64,000 nucleotides of DNA from Tritrichomonas musculus (GCA_039105265.1 JAPFFF010000011.1:5394001-5458000), one strand, 5' to 3'; shown: positions 41,901-50,959, counted from the stretch's first letter. Numbers and translations: made by a program. The notes: generated by a model from the sequence alone, not told the origin.

Positions 41901-42089
41901 ACTCCTAAGTATGAATATCAATGTGAACCAACTAAGATATGGTTAAACAATATTGAATTTCCATTAAGTAGTGGCAATTTAGTGGTCAATCCAACAGCTA
42001 ATTTCATAGCGATTAATTCGACATTCTTTACATCAAATGGTATCTTAGCTGAAGATAATACCAAGAATGAAATACATTCATTACTATAA
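38958..42089 (+). pseudogene. Fibre gene fragment with a frameshift, inside the nested element
   Basis: Coding begins right at the inner edge of the left repeat (LWLNGELSIMNEYLTD) and matches the 1602-aa fibre (11594) from about residue 687 on, so the element caught the last part of such a gene. One extra A in a run near 40690 breaks it into frames ending at 40699 and beginning by 40671; homology (DVVGK / NGEVHLEAEDVIT) continues across. Includes a hydrophobic stretch ALAFGVAGTVGSVASIGMQL, EPVDLTNYALKSE, a coiled coil and a 110-residue C-terminal strand-rich tip differing from the 1602-aa protein. Confidence 0.75.
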
Positions 42090-42335
42090 AGTATCATTTA
42101 TTACTTTTTCGAGATGATAATACAAAAAGGTGTTTGCTCTTCAGCTGGATTTAGCGTCGGGTACATTTCAATCGTGGTAAATCACTTCGTGCTTTAGAGC
42201 TTTCGCAAAAATATTTTTTTGTGGTCATTAATGACAAACTTTTTGTGAAGAGAACTTTTTGAACAGGAAACTTTTTGAATAGAGAACTTTTTGAATACGC
42301 GAACGATAGAACTTTTTGAATGTCTGGCTTTTTGA
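42090..42335. repeat. Non-coding tail of the nested element with ACTTTTTGAA repeats
   Basis: Six copies of (A)ACTTTTTGAA with short variable spacers lie at 42238-42335, next to the right repeat. The rest is non-coding and includes CGCAAAAATATTTTTTTG (a promoter-like box pointing left). Confidence 0.65.
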
Positions 42336-42470
42336 ATGGGGTCCAGGGGCGGGAGCCCTTGGAGTAGTCTCGAGCGTAGCGAAGAGGGTAGGCTGTGTAA
42401 TTAGACACGGCCTACCGTATACTACTTCAAAAAATAAAAAAATAATTAGAGTTTTTTTTATTTCATTGAA

Positions 42471-42878
42471 ATGACAGAATTAAGAGAGATAATGAAGCAT
42501 GTTGAAGAAATACATCATTTGTTAACAATATTAATTGCTAAATCAGATGATAATGAAGGTTCATTTGACAATGACAATAATGATTCATCAGATGAAGAGA
42601 ATCAAATAAAAGATGATAAACCAAAACGAGCTTTATTCAATTCATCAAAGTTCTTGAACGCTCATGACCGTGAATTAGTTATACAGTTCCTTGATGATGA
42701 ACGAATGAAAGAAATAATGAAACTACCACAACATAAACAAGCATCATTTGCAAAACAATTGATTCAAAAGCATTTAAATATAAATATAACATCATACATG
42801 ATTAACAGGATTCTCACATTCAAAAGGCAAAAGACGCATGACAATGAAGATGACAATGATAATAAAAAGAGCTATTAA
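42471..42878 (+). CDS. 135-aa protein with 'NxSKxx...YM' domain (second family-B copy)
   Basis: Only four residue changes from 19201-19608. Its upstream region is interrupted by the nested element, which ends 44 bp before the start codon, so its own promoter may be damaged or replaced. Confidence 0.65.
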   Translation: MTELREIMKHVEEIHHLLTILIAKSDDNEGSFDNDNNDSSDEENQIKDDKPKRALFNSSKFLNAHDRELVIQFLDDERMKEIMKLPQHKQASFAKQLIQKHLNINITSYMINRILTFKRQKTHDNEDDNDNKKSY

Positions 42879-42976
42879 AAGGGGTAATTTTAACCTTCAA
42901 TTGAAATCAAATAAATGACTTATATTTTAGGTATCAGTCATCAAAAATCATTTTGAAGTTTTTATTTTTGGTTTAA

Positions 42977-43222
42977 ATGAATAGTGCTATTAATGGTTTG
43001 AGTTGCGATACATCATCTTTACACGCTCAGTTTAGAAGGGTAAAGGATAAGATATTTGATAAATGTATGAATTCTGAAGATGACGCATTAAACGGAACTT
43101 TTGATAAGATGATTCACATACTGTCGATATATAAACAGCTATTTAATGATATTGAATCGATTAAGATACAATTAAGAACCATTGATGAACGTATTAAATC
43201 AGCTGAACAAATGACTTTATAA
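42977..43222 (+). CDS. 81-aa helical protein (second family-B copy)
   Basis: One residue different from 19706-19951; TTATTTTTG box before the ATG. Confidence 0.6.
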   Translation: MNSAINGLSCDTSSLHAQFRRVKDKIFDKCMNSEDDALNGTFDKMIHILSIYKQLFNDIESIKIQLRTIDERIKSAEQMTL

Positions 43223-43286
43223 ATGAATCATTGAATGGCTCATCATTAATGTTGTTTTATTTTTACCTAAAACGAATAACTTAAAT

Positions 43287-43856
43287 ATGAATAAAGCACG
43301 TATTCTATCATCAGAAAACGATGCATCAGTTAAGCAGGAACAATCAACCAGTATTAATATAAACATCAAACCAAAGCAACCACAACCAGTTGAATATCCA
43401 TCAGTACAACCATTACCACAATCATCTCAAGCTACAAATTTTACTATACCTCAGATGAATGGAGTATATCAATCACAGCTTCCAACAAACAACGTTTCAC
43501 TAGAAAGGGGTATAAGTGATATTGGAGCTGATATAACAGAACTTGAAACCAAAAACAAATTCCTTGAGATATTGTTATCAATCTATGAAACAAATCCGAT
43601 AAAAGTCAATGATTTATTGATTTGTCATTCAAATACATTAATGGAACTCATCAAATTACTAACACAAGCAGATAAAGTTGAATTGATTGTCAATGATGAT
43701 TGTTCGTGTAATGGTTGTGTTTCTCGTTCCAAATATCTTTTGATTGATAGGATATTGGTGTACAAAAATAATGAATCAAATGACTTGAAATACAAATATA
43801 ATAGCATTTATACCGAACTCATTAGACACAACATTTCATTGAAAACATGTATTTAA
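43287..43856 (+). CDS. ARILSSEND-family protein (second family-B copy)
   Basis: 189 aa, a few changes from 20016-20585, mostly in the Pro/Gln linker. CNGC pair kept. Confidence 0.65.
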   Translation: MNKARILSSENDASVKQEQSTSININIKPKQPQPVEYPSVQPLPQSSQATNFTIPQMNGVYQSQLPTNNVSLERGISDIGADITELETKNKFLEILLSIYETNPIKVNDLLICHSNTLMELIKLLTQADKVELIVNDDCSCNGCVSRSKYLLIDRILVYKNNESNDLKYKYNSIYTELIRHNISLKTCI

Positions 43857-43866
43857 AAACCAATAA

Positions 43867-43998
43867 ATGATATATGAAATATTAGTTGTTTCATTATTAA
43901 CAGGTTTATTTTTAGTGAAGATTGTTGAAGTATCTTTAATGATTCCTGACAAAGAACCAGAACTCAGTGAAGAGATAAGAACAAAAATGTATTCATGA
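43867..43998 (+). CDS. 43-aa single-pass membrane protein (second family-B copy)
   Basis: Same sequence as 20596-20727: hydrophobic helix and PELSEEIRTKMYS tail. Confidence 0.68.
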   Translation: MIYEILVVSLLTGLFLVKIVEVSLMIPDKEPELSEEIRTKMYS

Positions 43999-44022
43999 AG
44001 AGCTTTAACGAAAACTAAAGAA

Positions 44023-44937
44023 ATGAAACGTTTCATGAAACCGACGCACTTTAATTATAATGAGATTTTATTCTCTAGTGGCTCTGATTATGATGATGAC
44101 CGAATGAGTTTTGCATTTGAATATGAATCATTCAAACCAACAGTTAATGAAAAGACATTTAATATTGATGATGAAATGAATAAAGCATATCAACGCAATG
44201 AATCAAAAATAAAGAATGAATCAATCAGACCGATCGCGAAAGGAATCTATGCACAATACAATTCATTGAACATACTTGTCGGAAATCAAGGAAGAGGAAA
44301 GAGCCATGTCGTTTTAAGAGATATCATTCAAATGTCAAGATTAAAGAACTCTGACTTTCATTTAATCGTTTATATATCTAAGAGCGGAACAATCAATGAC
44401 GCTACATTTATTGCTCAACGTGAATTGATTCAACTTCCGATCAAAGTCATTAGTGATTCAAACGCTGAAGAATATCTTAAACAACTTGATTTATATAAAG
44501 AATTGTATGATAAATATTGTTCGACTCCAAAAATAGTAATAAATGAAAAGAAGTTAAATGATATGTTTGAGTTTCTTCATATCGATAAGCTAGGTCAACC
44601 GAATAAACCGCTAAACACTATCATTCTTTGTGAAGATGCGAGCCGTTCATTAATTTTAAAGACTGATTACTTTACAAATTATGTTTCACAGCTCAGACAT
44701 AAGCATTCAATCGTTTACATTAATATTCAGTTCTTCAAAGCAATCAAAACTGATTACAAGAATAACGCGACATCATTCTTTATCTTCAGTGGTTATTCAA
44801 GGCAAAAGCTAAGTTATGTATATCATCAAGTTCCGATTCCGATTGAGTTTGAACATTTATGGCAAAAATATAAAGACTTATCAGGTCATCAATTCGTGTT
44901 AGTCAATACGAGAACAAATACAATTGAATTTCATTAA
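44023..44937 (+). CDS. Packaging ATPase (second family-B copy)
   Basis: 304 aa with Walker A GNQGRGKS and Walker B NTIILCED intact. Differs from 20752-21666 at a few N-terminal residues only; many silent differences (for example in the SRQK region) show that the protein is, or was until recently, under selection. Confidence 0.83.
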   Translation: MKRFMKPTHFNYNEILFSSGSDYDDDRMSFAFEYESFKPTVNEKTFNIDDEMNKAYQRNESKIKNESIRPIAKGIYAQYNSLNILVGNQGRGKSHVVLRDIIQMSRLKNSDFHLIVYISKSGTINDATFIAQRELIQLPIKVISDSNAEEYLKQLDLYKELYDKYCSTPKIVINEKKLNDMFEFLHIDKLGQPNKPLNTIILCEDASRSLILKTDYFTNYVSQLRHKHSIVYINIQFFKAIKTDYKNNATSFFIFSGYSRQKLSYVYHQVPIPIEFEHLWQKYKDLSGHQFVLVNTRTNTIEFH

Positions 44938-45389
44938 TCTAATATGAGCTGTTGTTGAACACCTACAAACAGACGAGGTGTATTGATATTATATTTTTGT
45001 CTCATCTGTTCGATGAGTTCCTTTGTTTTCTTATCATTAACTTTCCTGATACTGTAATTATAATACTTATAATCTTTAAATGATTGTTCTTCATTTGAAC
45101 CTTCAACGAAGAACTCAATAGATGTTGTTGATATTCTTCTTCTAACATTTGATGTTAATGTTATATATTCGAGCCCGAGTTCAACAATCTTATCATAATA
45201 TAATCGTTTAAATGCATTATCTTTGTTCTTCAATGATATGTACAACACTTTAGCTTTATATATAGCCTTTCCGCAAGGTATCGGGTATCTATCACACAAT
45301 ATTGAGAAATCACATTGTTTAAACTTCTCTGATTCATCTAACATTTCAATAAGTGAATTAATGTAATCATAAACTTTTGGTGTTGTCAT
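44934..45389 (-). CDS. ATPase-partner protein (second family-B copy)
   Basis: 151 aa, starts MTTPKVYDYINS; one residue shorter than 21663-22121 at the N-terminus. Overlaps the ATPase 3' end by 4 bases. Confidence 0.65.
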   Translation of the reverse strand: MTTPKVYDYINSLIEMLDESEKFKQCDFSILCDRYPIPCGKAIYKAKVLYISLKNKDNAFKRLYYDKIVELGLEYITLTSNVRRRISTTSIEFFVEGSNEEQSFKDYKYYNYSIRKVNDKKTKELIEQMRQKYNINTPRLFVGVQQQLILD

Positions 45390-45463
45390 GTCTTTATCAT
45401 GAAATTAAAAAACAAAAAACAAAAATAAAGTTCATCAGCTTGAGAATGAATTAAATGAATTGT

Positions 45464-45670
45464 CTAATAAATGAGTTCTTCAAGTTCAGCTATTAATTGT
45501 TCAGTACCGTTGAATTTCTTTAGCTGTTTAATAAAGTGATTTATCTCTTTTAGTACTTCATCTATGACATTATCATTATCGTAAAGGTATTTTAATGCGG
45601 GTCTCCATCCTTTTAGCTTTTTATTGATTCTATTAATGAGGGTGCTTAATTGTTCCGCTTGGTTTGACAT
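45464..45670 (-). CDS. 68-aa helical protein (second family-B copy)
   Basis: Three substitutions from 22196-22402 (two near DNDNVID, one HFIKQ). Complete. Confidence 0.5.
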   Translation of the reverse strand: MSNQAEQLSTLINRINKKLKGWRPALKYLYDNDNVIDEVLKEINHFIKQLKKFNGTEQLIAELEELIY

Positions 45671-45930
45671 TATAAATTGCTGATAAAAAAATAAAAAATT
45701 TTTGAAAGTTCGATTTTTTGAGTTGTGTTATTTTTGTTCATTAGTCGTGTTGACGGCGGGCTTTAACCCGACGGAAACCGACTGATATATACTACTAAAC
45801 AAGTTCAAAGATGTAAATTCAAAGATGAAGATTCAAAAGTGTCTACCGTCAACTTAAAACTTTTATCTCACCCCTATCCCTTTTGATACCCCTTTTATCT
45901 CACCCCTCCAGCCGGTCTACTATCACTACT
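45671..45930. repeat. Right terminal region, second family-B copy
   Basis: Homologous to 22403-22661 and ending ...CCGGTCTACTATCACTACT. It cuts a small MGIG-type gene. Confidence 0.8.
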
Positions 45931-46054
45931 TAGGGTCAAACCAATTGCAGGATTGATACCTGGCGCAGGTGGATTGATTGATACTATTGATAGAGGATTG
46001 GGAACGGTTGGTAAGGTTGGTGAAATAGGTAAATCCATACTGGACAAGGTTTGA
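45931..46054 (+). pseudogene. C-terminal fragment of an MGIG-family gene
   Basis: Encodes VKPIAGLIPGAGGLIDTID... to EIGKSILDKV, matching the end of 50960-51211. The N-terminal half was removed by the family-B insertion. The following 50 bp (CATATTTTTGTCC region) match the spacer after 51211. Confidence 0.75.
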
Positions 46055-46104
46055 TCATCATCGAATATCCACATACATGCGAATATATTTTTGTCCGTTT
46101 TGAA

Positions 46105-46175
46105 ATGAATTGCGATGGTATGAAACATATAGCTCAATGCGATATTAGGGTCATTAATGATAACAAGCAGGAGCA
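46105..46175 (+). pseudogene. N-terminal fragment of the YKIITP coiled-coil gene
   Basis: ATG at 46105 after ATATTTTTGTCCGTTTTGAA, as at 51262. Encodes ...CDIRVINDNKQEQ, then is cut by the family-D end at 46176. Together with 45931 it shows that a family-D-like capsid region once stood here. Confidence 0.7.
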
Positions 46176-46588
46176 AGTAGTGATGGGTGTTCCGAATCGG
46201 GACCAGATAAATTCCCACTTAAAACGCTTTAAATGGCCCCTTTTTGGCCCCCTTCTAAATATCAAAAATAGCATACACCCACAGCCCCATATTCTGAACC
46301 TGCATTTGACCCCACATTCGGACCCATATTCGGGGGCCACATAGAGTTCCCCATTTTGTGCCCATAGTGAATCCACCCCAAAACGCCCATAAAACGCCCA
46401 TATTCGGGCCCATACAAATTCCAAAAATAGTCCACCTATGGACCACCTATAGACCACTTATGGACCACTTATGGAGCAGACCGATGGGATCACCTATGAC
46501 AGACAAAAATATTCCATATTTGAGGACTCAGATGAATTTGGGAAAACCTATTTTTATATTTGAATATTGATTTTTTATCGCATCCCAA
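46176..46588. repeat. Left terminal region of a family-D element
   Basis: Opens AGTAGTGATGGGTGTTCCGA, continues ATCGGGACCAGATAAATT, then a C-rich non-coding run with repeated (A)CCCATA, CACCTATAGACC and GGACCACTTATGG words. Frames across it are spurious. It leads to the ATPase-partner gene at 46589. Confidence 0.75.
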
Positions 46589-47065
46589 ATGGAAGCCACT
46601 CCAAGCTACTCCAATGTCTACGAATACATCAACACACTAGTAGCCCTATTGCCAAAGCCTGATGAATTTGCACAATGCAATTTCGCGATATTATGTGACA
46701 AGTTCCCATTCAACTTGAAGAACTCATTGTACCTCGCGAGGGTCCTATATGTATCACTCCAGAATGGTACTGAAACCATTAGATTCTACCCTAATAAGCT
46801 CAAGGAGAACCTCGAATTTGTCAAATTGACATCCAATAGTAGACGCAAATTGAGTGTCAACATGCAGGAGTTCTTCGTAAATGGGAATACCGAGAAGCAC
46901 GAATACAAGGAATGTCCGTATTACAACTACTCGATTGAGGGAACCAATATAAATACCAAGGATCTCATTGCCAAATTACGTGAAAAATACGATATTGCAG
47001 AACCTGATGTATTCATCGGCAAGCATCAGGATTTGGTATTGGATGCTGACCCAGAGTTTGCCTAA
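46589..47065 (+). CDS. ATPase-partner protein, 158 aa (family D)
   Basis: Slightly longer at both ends than the others. VYEYINTLVALLPKPDEF, CNFAILCDKFP, LARVLYVSLQN, SNSRRKLS, EFFVNGNTE, LREKYDI, FIGKHQDLVLD. First gene inside the left end; convergent with the ATPase (4-base overlap). Confidence 0.68.
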   Translation: MEATPSYSNVYEYINTLVALLPKPDEFAQCNFAILCDKFPFNLKNSLYLARVLYVSLQNGTETIRFYPNKLKENLEFVKLTSNSRRKLSVNMQEFFVNGNTEKHEYKECPYYNYSIEGTNINTKDLIAKLREKYDIAEPDVFIGKHQDLVLDADPEFA

Positions 47066-48117
47066 ACCTTTGAGTACACCACTTGCATATCATGTTCAAC
47101 CGTGTTCACCAATATGAAATCATGTCCAGATAAGGTCCTATATTTTTGCCACAACTCCTCGAACTCACAAGGTATGCTCACCTGCTGATATATGTAATTG
47201 AGTTTCTGCCGTGAGAACCCATTGAATATGAAGAATGATGTGCAGTTATTTTTGTAATCGGTTGGCACCCCCTTGAAGAACTGGATGTTGATGTATACGA
47301 TTGAGTTCTTATGACGCAACTGGGTGATATAGTTTGTGAAGTATGCTGATTTCAACAGCTTGCTCTTAATGAAGTCCTCGCACAGGATTATGGTGTTGAG
47401 TGGTACATTGGGTTTCCCGAGTTTGCTGATATGGAGGAACTCAAACATCTGCTGCAGCTTGGAATCGGTCGCAGACAAGTCTGCTCCAGCTGACGCTTCA
47501 ACTGTAGCCTTCCCAACTGAGCTATATTTGTTATACAGCTCCTTCCATAGATCGAGCTCCTTCAAATACCGTTCTGCATTACTATCAGCGACGACCTCAA
47601 TGGGCAGGTTGATGAGCTCGCGTTGAGATTCAAATGTGGAATCATTTATAATACCGTTCTTACTCACATACACGATCATATGGAAGAGCCCAATGGGCTC
47701 ATGAGCACCAGCGATCGGATTCTGCGAATCCTCAGGGGTTCCCCCAAACCTCCCATTATTGAGTCTACTCATTTGAATGATATCGCGAATTACTGTATGG
47801 CTCTTGCCTTTGCCTTGTGACGCCACCAGTATGTTCAAAGTATTGTACCACGCATAGATCCCATTAGCGATTGGCCTTATGGATGCATTCGTGATTTTAT
47901 CCCTATTCTTGGAATAGGCCTCACTCATAGCCGCATCAACATCGAAGATGCGGGTGGGAGTGAAACTCCCATTAACATCAAATCTCTTGGATACCGGTTG
48001 CTGCTTCTGGTACCTATCGAATGTATCAAGATCAATTGGGTCTTCACTGGAACTGTCTGATAATTCAATAGATGTATAGTCGAAAAGAGTTGGTTGTAGG
48101 CGCTTGTAATATAACAT
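47062..48117 (-). CDS. Packaging ATPase (family D), extended form
   Basis: 351 aa, longer than the 290-305 of the others by a longer N-terminus (LDTFDRYQKQQPVSKRFDV), an insert after the Walker A region (GRFGGTPEDSQNPIAGAHEP) and an Ala-rich insert (SSVGKATVEASAGADLS). Walker A is ASQGKGKS, with the first Gly changed to Ala; GKGKS kept. Walker B NTIILCED intact. TTATTTTTG box before the start. Confidence 0.83.
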   Translation of the reverse strand: MLYYKRLQPTLFDYTSIELSDSSSEDPIDLDTFDRYQKQQPVSKRFDVNGSFTPTRIFDVDAAMSEAYSKNRDKITNASIRPIANGIYAWYNTLNILVASQGKGKSHTVIRDIIQMSRLNNGRFGGTPEDSQNPIAGAHEPIGLFHMIVYVSKNGIINDSTFESQRELINLPIEVVADSNAERYLKELDLWKELYNKYSSVGKATVEASAGADLSATDSKLQQMFEFLHISKLGKPNVPLNTIILCEDFIKSKLLKSAYFTNYITQLRHKNSIVYINIQFFKGVPTDYKNNCTSFFIFNGFSRQKLNYIYQQVSIPCEFEELWQKYRTLSGHDFILVNTVEHDMQVVYSKV

Positions 48118-48136
48118 TTAATCAAAAATAAAGCTC

Positions 48137-48286
48137 TTAGGCATATAGTGTGCGCCTCAGCTCATCAGTCAGCTCAGGTGGTTCATCTTCAGCTGTAAGC
48201 GATACCAGCAATAGCAGTTCAACTACATTGGTCACCAATATCAATCCCAATAGTATATTCATAATGATTTCACTTGCGCTGGCCAT
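48137..48286 (-). CDS. 49-aa single-pass membrane protein (family D)
   Basis: ATG at 48286, stop at 48137-48139. Hydrophobic IIMNILLGLILVTNVVELLL, then the tail PELTDELRRTLYA. Most diverged copy of the family, in the same place between ARILSSEND gene and ATPase. Confidence 0.68.
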   Translation of the reverse strand: MASASEIIMNILLGLILVTNVVELLLLVSLTAEDEPPELTDELRRTLYA

Positions 48287-48296
48287 TTATGCAAAT

Positions 48297-48923
48297 TTAA
48301 ATACAAATTTTGAGTGATATCGAGTGTCTTATGAGCTCGGTCCATACATGGTTATATCCATATTTCAACTCATTGGATACCCCGTTTTTGGACACCAATA
48401 TCTTATCGATTTTCATGTACTTCGAGTTTGAAACACAACCAGTGCACCCACTGTCCTCATTGATGACCAGCTCAACCTTGTCAGCCTTAGTGAGTATCTT
48501 AATGAGCTCCATCAGTGTATTGCTATGACACACAAGATAGTTGTTCATCCTCAGTGGATTGGTCTCATAGATATTCAGCAATATCTCGAGGAATTTATTT
48601 TTGGTACCCAAGTCGTCAGTGTCGGGGTCTAATGATCGATCTATTGTCGAAGACTCAGGGAATGAAGTTCCTTGGGGTGGACTGTTTATTGGAGCAACTG
48701 ATGGATATGGACCAGTTGTCGAGGCTGTAGTAAAATTTGCATCCTGGGTGCCAGTTTGAGTATAACCCATTTGGGGTTGCATCTGTGGGACTTGAGGGTA
48801 TGATACCGGTTGAACTGGTGGAGGTCTATTCGCGGCGATCTTAATATTCACATTCTGCTCTTGCTTAACACTCGCATCATTCTCACTTGATAGAATTCTA
48901 GCCTTATGGAGAGACATTTCCAA
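48297..48923 (-). CDS. ARILSSEND-family protein (family D), 208 aa
   Basis: MEMSLHKARILSSENDASVK start, the longest Pro/Gln/Thr linker of the set, then DLGTKNKFLEILLNIYE, VCHSNTLMELIKIL, CTGC and final SLKICI. TATTTTTG 10 bp before the ATG. The linker contains the word CTCAGGGAATGAAGTTCCTT (48654-48673, plus strand). Confidence 0.66.
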   Translation of the reverse strand: MEMSLHKARILSSENDASVKQEQNVNIKIAANRPPPVQPVSYPQVPQMQPQMGYTQTGTQDANFTTASTTGPYPSVAPINSPPQGTSFPESSTIDRSLDPDTDDLGTKNKFLEILLNIYETNPLRMNNYLVCHSNTLMELIKILTKADKVELVINEDSGCTGCVSNSKYMKIDKILVSKNGVSNELKYGYNHVWTELIRHSISLKICI

Positions 48924-48959
48924 AGTGCAAAAATATTTTTACCACTAATGCCATATTTC

Positions 48960-50912
48960 TTATGCCATTTCTGGATCAACTTGTGAGCCAGCTGGTGATT
49001 CATCATCTATATATTCAAGGCCATCGAGTGAGAGCTTGAAGTAGGTGTCTCTGCATAAACAGAGTTGTACAGGTGGTGGTCTAACAATGGCTCCACTTGG
49101 TTCGATAATCTTGTAATATGTATCATTATCACCAGTGAATATTGGTTGGCCATTGACTTGAATTTGGATATTGCCTTTACCACCATCTAAGCCATCATAA
49201 CAGTATCCAGCAGATGCACGTTCAGTTTGGACATTGAATACAAATGATGTGGCATCACTCAATGTATTGCGATATCGGACACCATTTTCATCGTTCTTGG
49301 GCATGGTGAAGCTATCTTCGAATTCCTTTGAACATTGGAGTGTGATACCATCGAGGTCTCCAGCTGTTAATTGGCTTTCGAAGAATCTGGCGCCAATGGT
49401 ACTGACATTCTCATCTGGGAAGTTCTTACCACCGATATTCAAAAAGCAGTTTTGGTAAACCGGATTCTCAAATACAGTCAAATCATTGTGATGCTTGGGG
49501 AACAACAATGACATGCTTGTGACATTGATTAATGGGATATTCAATGTAGACTTGATTCCGTTAGCGGCAGCTGCAATTGGGAATGCATGGTAATCAACCT
49601 TTTGAGATGGGATTACTAGGCCTTCACGTAATATGGATTCAATGCTTGCACGAGTGGCTTCACAAACACCATAGCCTTGCATGTTGGACTTACAGAGAGT
49701 GATAGTCATTCGGTTAACAGTGAGTGTTGCTGGTTGTGATGAGTAATGGGCACTCATCAATTTATTAGCTTCGGTTTTAGATACGAAATTGACGTAGACA
49801 TGACCTGCATGTGATGGTTGAGGTAATTTACCATGTTCTTTGGTATATTGAGCTTGGCAAATTGCTTTATTATCATCAGTCTTTTCAATTCCAAGTTCAG
49901 TAAACTCTTCATCTGTAAATCCAAAGATGAATGAACAATTTTCAATCAGATCATCGAAATCACCTCCAGATGCAGATACGTATTGTTCTCTAACTTCATA
50001 CTTCAATTGATATTTAGTTGGTGTTGGTTCGGGAGATGGTGGATTTGGATTATCACCAGGTCCTGGGATGATAGCCTCATTACCGATTTGAGTGAATTGG
50101 TGTTTGAGATGTCCATGAGCTTTGATTTGTTTGAGTTTATCGAGTTCCTCTGGGGATACGGTATCATTGTCTTCCAAGAAGGCCTTAGCTTCAGCAACCG
50201 TGTATGGGTCAATGGCAGCCCAAACAAGACCAGCTGGACTGACTTGGAATCTAATGGATAAATCACCAATGATTCCGTTGGGGAATAAGTCAAATGCCTG
50301 TAATGCAAGCAAGTCATCAAATGGTACATTCAAGTCGAATTCAGTTGTGGTCTTACCACCATCCTTGAAGCTATTGAGATTAACGTATGAACCAGCATGA
50401 GTTTGACTGTAATTGCTGATATTCTCCCATAAGCTGTGAACGAATCTGCGACGCATCTTCTCAGTCTCTGGTTTCAAAACCGAGTATAGGAAGCCTTCAC
50501 GAATGCATTCATTTTGCTGATATCCGACATTGACATTGTTATGGAGAATCTCGAGCCTGTCAAACAATTGGTTCGAGGACTTAAATCCGACAAACAGTTT
50601 ATAGAAGTTATTTGGATCATTGATCTCTTGCAATTTGGCCAAATCGGTGTTCAATTGCAAATCGAGTTTGATGTGGAATGTGAGGAAGCCTTTGTCGATA
50701 TCGCTAATGAAGTGGTCGGGGTGAGTTAATGAAATCTGTGAGTACTGGCCTTGGTGAAATGGGGCTGGCTGGTCATGGCAATCGACAGTTCTAAATGAGA
50801 AGCTTCTGGTACCGTCATTCACATTGATGATATTTCGCATCTTCTGGAATGTGTCATTGACATTCCCAACCTCGTATTTCAAATTGTGAGCTCTTTCGTT
50901 CCTGTATCTCAT
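48960..50912 (-). CDS. Probable major capsid protein, 650 aa
   Basis: Start chosen at MRYRNERAHNLKYEVGNVND, matching the copy at 28522; ten in-frame codons upstream overlap the MGIG promoter. Large, strand-rich, no membrane segment or enzyme motif. Conserved blocks: DCHDQPAPFHQGQYSQISLT, LFDRLEILHNNVNVGYQ, LNVPFDDLLALQAFDLFP, TLCKSNMQGYGVCEATR, HHNDLTVFENPVYQN, FFESQLTAGDLDGITL, AGYCYDGLDG. Length and gene neighbourhood (packaging ATPase, small basic peptide) fit the double-jelly-roll capsid proteins of Mavericks; the fold is inferred. It is the only intact copy of three in the window. Confidence 0.68.
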   Translation of the reverse strand: MRYRNERAHNLKYEVGNVNDTFQKMRNIINVNDGTRSFSFRTVDCHDQPAPFHQGQYSQISLTHPDHFISDIDKGFLTFHIKLDLQLNTDLAKLQEINDPNNFYKLFVGFKSSNQLFDRLEILHNNVNVGYQQNECIREGFLYSVLKPETEKMRRRFVHSLWENISNYSQTHAGSYVNLNSFKDGGKTTTEFDLNVPFDDLLALQAFDLFPNGIIGDLSIRFQVSPAGLVWAAIDPYTVAEAKAFLEDNDTVSPEELDKLKQIKAHGHLKHQFTQIGNEAIIPGPGDNPNPPSPEPTPTKYQLKYEVREQYVSASGGDFDDLIENCSFIFGFTDEEFTELGIEKTDDNKAICQAQYTKEHGKLPQPSHAGHVYVNFVSKTEANKLMSAHYSSQPATLTVNRMTITLCKSNMQGYGVCEATRASIESILREGLVIPSQKVDYHAFPIAAAANGIKSTLNIPLINVTSMSLLFPKHHNDLTVFENPVYQNCFLNIGGKNFPDENVSTIGARFFESQLTAGDLDGITLQCSKEFEDSFTMPKNDENGVRYRNTLSDATSFVFNVQTERASAGYCYDGLDGGKGNIQIQVNGQPIFTGDNDTYYKIIEPSGAIVRPPPVQLCLCRDTYFKLSLDGLEYIDDESPAGSQVDPEMA

Positions 50913-50959
50913 TTTGTATCTTGGAAAAAAGCTTGAAATCACATTTTTGTATATACCAA
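50913..50959. promoter_or_regulatory. Divergent promoter, capsid / MGIG peptide
   Basis: A 47-bp spacer between two start codons with ATTTTTG 15 bp before the right-hand ATG. The equivalent spacer in family E (28481-28521) is similarly short. Confidence 0.5.

Larger units (their letters stand above)
38867..42426. mobile_element. Complete 3560-bp non-autonomous Maverick-like element carrying a fibre gene
   Basis: Ends are 91-bp perfect inverted repeats (38867-38957 and 42336-42426) starting AGTAGTATACGG. Flanks read TCAAA on both sides, and the related family-B copy at about 19150 has the unoccupied site (GTTAAATCAAAAAATAAAA), so this is a clean insertion with a 5-6 bp target duplication. It carries no polymerase, integrase or ATPase, only a broken fibre gene and short repeats, so it must have moved with enzymes supplied by another element. 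Confidence 0.9.

Noticed and set aside
46051-46570. Several 60-110-codon frames in the family-D terminal region
   Set aside because: Overlapping on both strands, low complexity and not conserved in the related end at 30010.
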